Assembly: GCA_030669465.1 (NCBI GenBank)
Contig: DAOVDN010000021.1
Location: forward strand, 1 to 10,136
Direction of reading: 5' to 3'
Source: Desulfobacterales bacterium
Lineage (GTDB): Bacteria > Desulfobacterota > Desulfobacteria > Desulfobacterales > ETH-SRB1
DNA: 10,136 nt
Both the position numbers and the translations under genes were made by a program. Within the stretch, counting starts at the first letter, position 1. Each line of letters starts with the position of its first letter. Below the pieces are notes generated by a model, which searched no databases, was not told where the DNA came from, and saw nothing but the letters and a program-made list of their open reading frames with translations. This document shows, piece after piece, positions 1-5,616 of the stretch.

Positions 1-153
1 CCTCCACCTGCAGATATCACAAACCATAACAGAACTATATTTGGTGTGATTGACTTGGTGGCATCTCCCGCCATTTCCTGCTTTGTGGTCTCCATGCTTC
101 TGAATTTTGGCAATCCCATCTGGGAGTACGTTGTATCAAGGGCTGGAGGATAA
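1..153 (+). CDS. atpE: N-ATPase (alternate F-type) subunit c, C-terminal fragment, probably degenerate
   Basis: The 5' end lies outside the window, and the visible 50 residues end at TAA 151-153. The segment aligns by eye with the second transmembrane helix of N-ATPase c subunits (remembered pattern RTLFVGLAMIESTAIYCFVVSMILIFANPFW). Here it reads RTIFGVIDLVASPAISCFVV, then SMLLNFGNPIW. In the family the Glu of ESTAIYCF binds the Na+ or H+ carried through the membrane rotor. At this position the sequence has Ala (gca), with Pro for Thr and Ser for Tyr nearby. An Asp lies three residues earlier, where a small residue is normal. The frame is intact and runs into atpF with a 3-nt gap, the usual E-F order of these operons. 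Seen: homology and the missing carboxylate. Inferred: a non-functional ring subunit, or base-call errors. Confidence 0.8.
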   Translation, partial: PPPADITNHNRTIFGVIDLVASPAISCFVVSMLLNFGNPIWEYVVSRAGG

Positions 154-156
154 TCC

Positions 157-927
157 GTGCTTATTGATTGGTTTACCGTGACCGCCCAGGTAATTAATTT
201 CCTTGTGCTCGTCTACCTGCTCAAGCGTTTTCTTTACGGCCCGATTATCAGGGCAATGGATGAACGAGAAAAGAAAATAGCTCTTAGCCTGGAAGGGGCG
301 CGGAAGAAGAAAGAGGAAGCTGATCTGGAAGCGGAAGACTATCGCAGAAAAAACAGGGAATTTGATGATCGCCGCGAAGAGATGATCTCTCAAATCAAGG
401 AAGAAGCGGAGGCCCGTCGAAAAGATCTCATAAACGAAGCCCGCAATCAGGTTGATGCCGACAGGACCAGATGGTATGGGGCAATCCGGAAAGAGAAAGA
501 GACCTTTCTTCAGGACTTGCGCCGGCGCGCAGGAATGCAGACTTGCGCCATTTCCCGACGGGTCTTAAAGGATATGGCAGATGTTGATCTTGATGGTCAG
601 ATCATCCATCTCTTCATTAAAAGGCTCCGGAGTCTGAACGAGGATGAATTAGAGGCGCTTAAGGAATCTATACGTCAATCACCGCAAAAAATCAGCGTGC
701 GCAGCGCTTTTAAAATTCCGGGGAAAATGGCCGGAGAAATTAAGGAAGTTCTGCAAAATCAGGCAGCCGGTCATGTTGATGTGCGGTTTGAGATTTCACC
801 GGACCTTATATGCGGCATTGAATTGAAATTCCATGGTCGCAGGATATCGTGGAATGTAGCTGATTATCTGGAGACCCTGGAAGAGAGCTTGCTCGCAGCG
901 CTTGAGGGTAAAGGAGGAAAAACGTAA
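157..927 (+). CDS. atpF: N-ATPase (alternate F-type) F0 subunit b with delta-like C-terminus
   Basis: This is the peripheral-stalk subunit of the alternate F1F0 ATPase (N-ATPase), 256 aa. The start is GTG 157, with GGAGGA at 145-150 spaced 6 nt before it. The N-terminus (MLIDWFTVTAQVINFLVLVY) is the highly typical membrane anchor of this family, at about residues 4-24. A long charged coiled coil follows at about 25-120, rich in E, K and R. The last ~130 residues resemble the delta/OSCP region, including an ISPDLICGIELKFHGRRISW stretch. The family is longer than ordinary b subunits (about 160 aa) because these operons have no separate delta gene. The membrane anchor and stalk look intact. atpE precedes it as expected, but atpA and atpG, which normally follow directly, are missing. 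This gene is therefore probably a leftover without a catalytic partner here, unless the missing genes lie elsewhere. Confidence 0.9.
   Translation: MLIDWFTVTAQVINFLVLVYLLKRFLYGPIIRAMDEREKKIALSLEGARKKKEEADLEAEDYRRKNREFDDRREEMISQIKEEAEARRKDLINEARNQVDADRTRWYGAIRKEKETFLQDLRRRAGMQTCAISRRVLKDMADVDLDGQIIHLFIKRLRSLNEDELEALKESIRQSPQKISVRSAFKIPGKMAGEIKEVLQNQAAGHVDVRFEISPDLICGIELKFHGRRISWNVADYLETLEESLLAALEGKGGKT
911..917 (+). promoter_or_regulatory. Orphan ribosome-binding site of a lost atpA
   Basis: AAGGAGG lies in the last codons of atpF, exactly where the Shine-Dalgarno for atpA is expected in N-ATPase operons. About 6 nt downstream there is GTAACTAA rather than a start codon. The short open frame that follows (to about 1088) shows no resemblance to an ATPase alpha subunit. 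I infer that the operon was broken at about 924-935. Confidence 0.5.
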
Positions 928-1047
928 CTAATTTAACGTCTCGGAATTTCCATTTCTTTGACAGGATTAATAAGATTTACCCGCCCGCCTCGCCTGAGCA
1001 CAAGCATATGAAAATCTTACCAATTCCCTTACATAAGCGCTCAATGG

Positions 1048-1206
1048 GTAACTTCTCAAAAACTTGGGGTATTTGTTGCCCTCCGTAGTCACGGCAACAC
1101 GGTTGCCTCGATCCATATAACTTCGATTTGGAGCGAGGCAACCGTGTTGCCGGAAAGGGTTTGGATGACAAAACGGAACATCTGCCCGGACTTTTTGAGA
1201 AGTTAC
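1048..1206. mobile_element. MITE-like fold-back element with 15-bp perfect terminal inverted repeats
   Basis: The ends GTAACTTCTCAAAAA (1048-1062) and TTTTTGAGAAGTTAC (1192-1206) are a perfect 15-bp inverted repeat. Nested inside is a perfect 19-bp inverted repeat, CGGCAACACGGTTGCCTCG (1092-1110) against 1134-1152, with a 23-nt loop. No protein is encoded, and no clear target-site duplication is visible at the edges. The size and nested palindromes fit a non-autonomous transposable element. The identity of a parent transposase is unknown. It lies close to the break point of the ATPase operon. Confidence 0.6.
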
Positions 1207-1232
1207 GTCGAGTCGTCGAGTTGTAAGGGTGA

Positions 1233-1288
1233 TTGAACCACTCGACTAATCAACCACTTGATCACTCGACCAACTAAGCGAACTAAAG
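1233..1288. repeat. Degenerate octamer tandem array
   Basis: Five consecutive 8-nt words share a YTYRAYYA-like pattern: ttgaacca, ctcgacta, atcaacca, cttgatca, ctcgacca (1233-1272). Two weaker words follow to 1288. This is a short-period intergenic repeat with no coding potential. It resembles in style the heptamer array at 3594 and the TGAACCYT words at 3676 and 9704. Confidence 0.55.
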
Positions 1289-1338
1289 AAAGGCTTCAAT
1301 ACGAAACATTTGTTCAATAGAATTTACTCTACCTTCTA

Positions 1339-1373
1339 TTTGTGTAAATTCGTGTTCATTCGTGGCTGAATAG
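1339..1373. repeat. Intergenic phrase of the 'attcgtgttcattcgtgg' type
   Basis: The stretch tttgtgtaaattcgtg followed by ttcattcgtggctgaatag is an internally repetitive phrase (attcgtg appears twice). I recall similar phrases recurring between genes in many environmental bacterial genomes. A partial look-alike (ttcttcgtgaattagtgtg) occurs at 8061-8079. The function is unknown and no coding role is seen. Confidence 0.4.
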
Positions 1374-1381
1374 TACGTTTA

Positions 1382-1870
1382 TTATTTTGGTTCCCTGGAC
1401 AGCGCAATAGCGCCGGTCTTTGCGATCTCCTTGATGCCTATTGGTTTCAGAAGGCTCAATATTGCGGACATTTTGCCTTCATCACCAGTTACTTCTATGG
1501 TGTAATGTTCCGGTCCCACGTCAACTACTTTACACCTGAAGATATCGACAATCCTCAGGATTTCGGCACGGTGCTCAGGTTTGGTCCTTACCTTGATAAG
1601 GGCCATCTCCCTCTGAACAAAATCCGTGCCTGTAAGCTCATATACTTTTATTACATTGATGAGCTTGTAAAGCTGCTTCATAATCTGCTCGACAACAGGA
1701 GTGTTCGCCTTGGTGACAAGGGTAATCCTTGATACAAGTGGGTCAGTAGTTTCGGCAACGCAGAGGCTTTCAATATTATAGCCTCTTCCGCTGAACAATC
1801 CCGCAATTCTGGAAAGCACACCGGGCTGATTGTCAACCAGAATCGAAAGTACATGTTTTTCTTCTGTCAT
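1382..1870 (-). CDS. ilvH: Acetolactate synthase small (regulatory) subunit
   Basis: This 162-aa protein is the regulatory subunit of acetohydroxyacid synthase, which activates the large subunit and makes it sensitive to valine. The start ATG at 1870 has AAGGAGG at 1880-1886, 9 nt upstream. The N-terminal ACT domain (about residues 5-80) carries DNQPGVLSRIAGLFSGRGYN. N14 and G17 match the N11 and G14 positions known from E. coli IlvH to affect valine binding, so feedback inhibition is likely retained (inference). The C-terminal domain (about 85-160) follows the family pattern, and the length is normal. It is the last gene of ilvD-ilvB-ilvH, 20 nt after the ilvB stop. No ilvC follows, although it commonly does in such operons; a repeat-filled spacer lies there instead. 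Confidence 0.96.
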   Translation of the reverse strand: MTEEKHVLSILVDNQPGVLSRIAGLFSGRGYNIESLCVAETTDPLVSRITLVTKANTPVVEQIMKQLYKLINVIKVYELTGTDFVQREMALIKVRTKPEHRAEILRIVDIFRCKVVDVGPEHYTIEVTGDEGKMSAILSLLKPIGIKEIAKTGAIALSREPK

Positions 1871-1890
1871 GGCTAAAATCCTCCTTATCC

Positions 1891-3576
1891 CTAAGCTAGA
1901 AGCATATCCGTTATTGCAGCCCCTGCAGGAACCATCGGATAAACAGACTCTTCCTGCTCAACCACAAAATCCATGATCACGGTTTTCGGGCTGGACAGGC
2001 CTTCCGAAAGTACGGATTCAACCTCTTCCGGCTTTGTAGCCCTTAAACCGACTGCTCCGTAAGCCTCTGCCAGTTTTACGAAATCAGGGGAGTGCTCCAT
2101 CTTCGTGCTGGAATAACGCTTTTCGTAAAAAAGCTCCTGCCATTGCCTTACCATACCGAGATACCCGTTGTTCAAAATAACAACTTTTACCGGAAGACGG
2201 TATTGCACCGCTGTCGCCATTTCCTGAATGTTCATCTGAATGCTGCCGTCTCCTGCGATATCTACTACAAGTTGATCAGGACAGGCAACTTGTGCTCCGA
2301 TTGCAGCAGGAAGTCCGAAACCCATAACACCCAGGCCGCCTGAGGTAATAAAATGGTTGCTCCGATTAAAGTGATAATACTGGGCAGCCCACATTTGATG
2401 CTGGCCCACTTCAGTGGTTATAATCGCTTTGCCTTTGGTCAATTCGTAGAGTTTCTCGACAACATATTGCGGCTTGATAATATCTTTCTGTTTATATGCT
2501 AAAGGGTTTGTGCTTTTCCACTGGTCAATCTGATCAAGCCATTTTTTTCTCTTTGTCGCAAGATCGCCTAAGTCCTCCTTGTCCAAAAGCCTGTTAAGGT
2601 CGTCAAGGGTAATTTTACAATCACCTACAATAGGGATAGCAACGGGAATATTCTTGCGTATTGATGTCGGATCAATATCAATATGCACAATCTTTGCATT
2701 GGGAGCAAATGTACCTGTTTTTCCGGTAACACGGTCGTCAAAACGGACTCCGACAGCAACAATAAGATCGCAGGCTCCTGCGCACATGTTGGCTCGATAT
2801 GTGCCATGCATGCCGATCATGCCGAGCCACAAAGGATCTGTGCCCGGAAATACGCCAAGGCCCATTAAGGAGGCTGTCACAGGGATTTGGGTTTTATGTG
2901 CCAGTTCAGTAAGCTCTTTTGAACCAGTTGAAAGAACAACTCCGCCACCCGCAAAAATAAGCGGCTTTTTGGCATTCTTTATAAGTTTTACTGCATTCTG
3001 CAACTGTTTCATATTCGGGTTGTAGGTAGGATTGTATGACTTTAGCTTAATTTTTTCTGGCGCTTTGTAATTTATTGTTGTGTTTGACACATCCTTTGGA
3101 ATATCAATCAGCACGGGTCCGGGACGGCCGGAACCAGCTATAAAAAATGCCTCCTTAACAATTCTTGCGAGATCCTCGGTGCGTTTAACAAGGTAGTTGT
3201 GCTTGGTGCATGGCCTTGTTATTCCGACAATATCCACTTCCTGAAAGGCATCGTTCCCGATGAGCTGTGTTGGAACCTGGCCGGTAAATATAACCAGTGG
3301 AATGGAATCCATATAGGCACATGCAATTCCGGTCACCGTGTTGGTAGCCCCGGGTCCGGATGTTACCAGACATACCCCTACCTTACCGCTGGCCCTTGCA
3401 TAACCGTCAGCAGCATGAACCGCTCCTTGCTCATGGCGGACCAGTATATGCTGTATATCTGTCTTTGCAAGCTCATCGTAAATGTCTATGACGACACCGC
3501 CAGGAAATCCAAAGATCGTGTCCACGCCTTCTTCCTTGAGCACTTCCATCAGGATTTGTGCGCCTGTAAGTTTCAT
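1891..3576 (-). CDS. ilvB: Acetolactate synthase large (catalytic) subunit
   Basis: This 561-aa thiamine-diphosphate enzyme condenses two pyruvates to 2-acetolactate, or pyruvate with 2-oxobutyrate to 2-aceto-2-hydroxybutyrate. It is the first common step of Val, Leu and Ile synthesis. The N-terminal Pyr domain holds FGFPGG and the catalytic-type Glu49 in RHEQGAVHAADGYARASG. The central part is the FAD-binding region. The C-terminal PP domain holds the ThDP/Mg motif from GDG (442-444) to NN (469-470) and RQWQ with Trp479, the position contacted by herbicides in plant enzymes. Length and motifs are normal for AHAS. The start ATG 3574-3576 is preceded by AAAGGA. It lies between ilvD and ilvH in one transcriptional direction. 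Its 140-nt upstream gap to ilvD is filled by a heptamer array. Confidence 0.97.
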   Translation of the reverse strand: MKLTGAQILMEVLKEEGVDTIFGFPGGVVIDIYDELAKTDIQHILVRHEQGAVHAADGYARASGKVGVCLVTSGPGATNTVTGIACAYMDSIPLVIFTGQVPTQLIGNDAFQEVDIVGITRPCTKHNYLVKRTEDLARIVKEAFFIAGSGRPGPVLIDIPKDVSNTTINYKAPEKIKLKSYNPTYNPNMKQLQNAVKLIKNAKKPLIFAGGGVVLSTGSKELTELAHKTQIPVTASLMGLGVFPGTDPLWLGMIGMHGTYRANMCAGACDLIVAVGVRFDDRVTGKTGTFAPNAKIVHIDIDPTSIRKNIPVAIPIVGDCKITLDDLNRLLDKEDLGDLATKRKKWLDQIDQWKSTNPLAYKQKDIIKPQYVVEKLYELTKGKAIITTEVGQHQMWAAQYYHFNRSNHFITSGGLGVMGFGLPAAIGAQVACPDQLVVDIAGDGSIQMNIQEMATAVQYRLPVKVVILNNGYLGMVRQWQELFYEKRYSSTKMEHSPDFVKLAEAYGAVGLRATKPEEVESVLSEGLSSPKTVIMDFVVEQEESVYPMVPAGAAITDMLLA

Positions 3577-3593
3577 GATAAATCCTTTCTTTT

Positions 3594-3677
3594 GCTGGTT
3601 GCTTGTTTCTGGTTTCTGGTTGCTTGTTGCTTGTTGCTTGTTGCTGGTTTCTGGTTGCTTGTTTCTGGTTTCTGGTG
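3594..3677. repeat. 12-unit heptamer tandem array in the ilvD-ilvB spacer
   Basis: The + strand reads as twelve uninterrupted 7-nt words fitting [GT]CT[GT]GTT. GCTTGTT occurs 5 times, TCTGGTT 4 times, GCTGGTT twice, and the last unit is TCTGGTG. In the ilv mRNA (- strand) this becomes an A/C-rich, probably unstructured linker of AACMAGM units, ending about 18 nt before the ilvB start. The period of 7 and the lack of a conserved frame argue against coding. Such arrays are prone to copy-number change, which could alter ilvD-ilvB spacing (inference). Confidence 0.85.
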
Positions 3678-3707
3678 AACCACTGAACCCTTGAACCTTG
3701 AACCCCT
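3676..3707. repeat. TGAACCYT octamer words
   Basis: Four near-identical 8-nt words, tgaaccac, tgaaccct, tgaacctt and gaacccct, directly abut the heptamer array just after the ilvD stop. The same word family recurs at 9704-9727. Non-coding; its origin is unknown. Confidence 0.6.
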
Positions 3708-3716
3708 ACATGCACT

Positions 3717-5387
3717 TTATTTCACGACTGCTCCATCAGCGGCGGATGAAACCATGCGTGAATACCTGGCCATATATCCATGCGTTATCTTCGGTTCCGG
3801 AGGAGACCACTTAGATAATCGATCCATGATTTCTTCTTCAGATACCTTGAGCGTTATCTTTTTGCCTGGAATATCGATTGATATCAGGTCCTCTTCCTGC
3901 ACAATTGCAATAGGTCCTCCCTGCATGGCTTCCGGTGAAATGTGCCCCAGGGATGCGCCTCTTGTGCCTCCTGAAAAACGACCATCTGTAAGAAGAGCAA
4001 CATGGGCATCCAGTTTCATGCCGGCGATTGCCGAAGTCGGAGTCAGCATCTCCCGCATACCAGGACCACCCATCGGCCCTTCGTAGCGGATTACGATAAT
4101 ATCTCCTTTTCTTATATTTCCCTCCATGATGGCACGGGTCGCATCCTCTTCTGACTCAAACACCCTGGCGGGCCCTTCATGACATAGCATTTCATCAAGA
4201 ACCGCAGACTGTTTTACTACACATCCATCCGGGGCAAGGTTGCCGAAGAGCGCAGCAAGACCCCCCTGGTCATGATACGGGTTGTCTACAGATCGTATGA
4301 CATCATTATCGAGTATCTCTTTATCCATTATATTTTCGCTGACGCTTTTGCCTGTCACCGTCATGCAGTCATCATTGATAAGACCCGATCTTGAAAGTTC
4401 CCTGATTACTGCGCTTATACCGCCTGCACGGTTTAAGTCTTCCATGTGATATCTGCCGCCTGGACTTAGTGAGCATAGATTTGGTGTTTTCCTGCTTATT
4501 TCGTTGATCAGGTTAAGGTCAATATCTACGCCCGCCTCCTTTGCTATTGCCGTGAGGTGAAGGACTGTATTTGTTGAGCAGCTTAGCGCCATGTCCACAG
4601 TAAGAGCATTTTTAAAGGCCTTTTCCGTCATTATTTTGCTTGGAGTTATCTGTTTTTCAAAAAGATTGATGATCTCCATTCCTGCTTGTTTGGCCAAACG
4701 GATACGCGAGGCCATAACAGCGGGAATTGTGCCGTTGCCGGGCAAACCCATGCCTATGGCTTCAGTTAAACAGTTCATGGAATTGGCGGTAAACATGCCC
4801 GCACACGATCCGCATGTTGGACAAGCGGCATCTTCAATGGAAGACAGCCTCTCTTCCGGCATCTTTCCTGAAAGAACAGCGCCAACAGATTCAAAGACCG
4901 TGATAAGATCTATTTTTTCAAAGCCCTCTCTTCCAAGATGTTCTCCTGCCAGCATCGGACCTCCGCTTATTATAATGGTGGGGAGATCCAGACGTACTGT
5001 CGCCATCAACATACCGGGAACGATCTTGTCGCAATTTGTTACCATGACCATGGCATCAAATGCATGAGCCGTTGCCATAACCTCGATTGAGTCGGCAATA
5101 AGCTCCCTGCTTGCAAGGGAATATTTCATCCCAACATGATTCATGGCAATACCGTCACAAACCCCGATAGTCCCGAATTCAATCGGAGTGCCGCCCGCCA
5201 TGTAAACTCCGGCCTTTACCGCCTCCACAATTTTATTCAGATGGACATGGCCCGGAATAATGGTGTTTGCCGAATTGGCAATACCTATGAGAGGCCTTTC
5301 CAGCTCGGCATCCGTATATCCCATTGCCTTAAAGAGGCTGCGGTGCGGCGCTCTTTCAATGCCTTTTTTTACAATATCACTTTTCAT
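3717..5387 (-). CDS. ilvD: Dihydroxy-acid dehydratase
   Basis: This 556-aa Fe-S enzyme dehydrates 2,3-dihydroxy-isovalerate and 2,3-dihydroxy-3-methylvalerate to the 2-keto acids of valine and isoleucine. Visible motifs are GVCDGIAM (Cys77, Asp78), [10 protein letters not shown] (Cys119, Asp120, Lys121), [20 protein letters not shown] (Cys192, Cys195) and [10 protein letters not shown], whose Ser472 is the likely catalytic base. The N-terminal motif is [10 protein letters not shown], as in E. coli IlvD. The [2Fe-2S] enzymes have a Cys ligand there (PCN), so a [4Fe-4S]-type, oxygen-sensitive cluster is more likely (inference). The length is normal. The start ATG 5385-5387 has GGAG 9 nt upstream. 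It is the first structural gene of the operon, downstream of the leader attenuator and a palindromic insertion. Confidence 0.96.
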   Translation of the reverse strand: MKSDIVKKGIERAPHRSLFKAMGYTDAELERPLIGIANSANTIIPGHVHLNKIVEAVKAGVYMAGGTPIEFGTIGVCDGIAMNHVGMKYSLASRELIADSIEVMATAHAFDAMVMVTNCDKIVPGMLMATVRLDLPTIIISGGPMLAGEHLGREGFEKIDLITVFESVGAVLSGKMPEERLSSIEDAACPTCGSCAGMFTANSMNCLTEAIGMGLPGNGTIPAVMASRIRLAKQAGMEIINLFEKQITPSKIMTEKAFKNALTVDMALSCSTNTVLHLTAIAKEAGVDIDLNLINEISRKTPNLCSLSPGGRYHMEDLNRAGGISAVIRELSRSGLINDDCMTVTGKSVSENIMDKEILDNDVIRSVDNPYHDQGGLAALFGNLAPDGCVVKQSAVLDEMLCHEGPARVFESEEDATRAIMEGNIRKGDIIVIRYEGPMGGPGMREMLTPTSAIAGMKLDAHVALLTDGRFSGGTRGASLGHISPEAMQGGPIAIVQEEDLISIDIPGKKITLKVSEEEIMDRLSKWSPPEPKITHGYMARYSRMVSSAADGAVVK

Positions 5388-5406
5388 CGGTCCGGTCTCC
5401 TCAAAA

Positions 5407-5531
5407 TATAGATTTTCAGATAATTCATTTCACAAGGCTAGAAGGAGAAATCCGAGTAAGGCGTACTGATTTGTACGTCGTCGAGGATTTCGACTGATAA
5501 CGCAGTGAAATTATTTATCTGGAAATCTATA
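5407..5531. mobile_element. Palindromic MITE-like element between the ilv terminator and ilvD
   Basis: The ends form a 27-bp inverted repeat with three mismatches (5407-5433 against 5505-5531; tatagatttt... and ...aaatctata). Pairing continues inward: gaaatcc (5447-5453) with ggatttc (5485-5491), and a central hairpin cgtac-tgattt-gtacg at 5462-5477, exactly at the midpoint. The 7-bp direct repeat GGTCTCC occurs at 5394-5400 and 5532-5538. It could be a target duplication if the element includes 5401-5406, but that is uncertain. The left copy contains the ilvD Shine-Dalgarno, so insertion would have left a functional site. No protein is encoded. It will be part of the ilv mRNA leader and should fold strongly. 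Confidence 0.65.
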
Positions 5532-5542
5532 GGTCTCCATAA

Positions 5543-5584
5543 AAAAAATCCGTTACCAGTCTCAGGGCTAATAACGGATTTTTT
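5543..5584 (-). terminator. ilv attenuator: intrinsic terminator (segments 3 and 4)
   Basis: A perfect 13-bp inverted repeat, AAAAAATCCGTTA (5543-5555 on +) against TAACGGATTTTTT (5572-5584), has a 16-nt loop. Read on the - strand it ends in TAACGG followed by eight U, so transcription from the ilv promoter would stop before ilvD. The sequence is T-rich on the other side as well, so it could act in both directions. It lies 33 nt after the leader-peptide stop, the normal place for an amino-acid operon attenuator. Confidence 0.88.
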
Positions 5585-5616
5585 ATTTTTTAAAATTTTA
5601 TAAAATTAAGCCATTA

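Larger units (their letters stand above)
928..1381. other. Gene-free spacer between the ATPase remnant and ilvH
   Basis: No credible coding sequence is seen on either strand. Holds a 159-bp fold-back element (1048-1206), a GTCGAGTCGTCGAG stretch just after it, a degenerate octamer array (1233-1272, weaker to 1288) and a low-complexity intergenic phrase (1339-1373). I found no convincing hairpin-plus-U-tract terminator for the ilv operon, which ends at 1382 on the - strand. Confidence 0.7.

Noticed and set aside
977..1171. 64-aa open frame on - in the spacer
   Set aside because: It runs through the fold-back element and has no ribosome-binding site or family resemblance.
2579..3025. 148-aa open frame on + inside ilvB
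   Set aside because: Shadow of ilvB on the opposite strand; no motif or start signal.
3594..3707. CRISPR-like array
   Set aside because: Units are 7-8 nt with no spacers and no cas genes nearby.
3473..3715. Open frames on both strands across the heptamer array
   Set aside because: They are low-complexity translations of a period-7 repeat and overlap ilvB.
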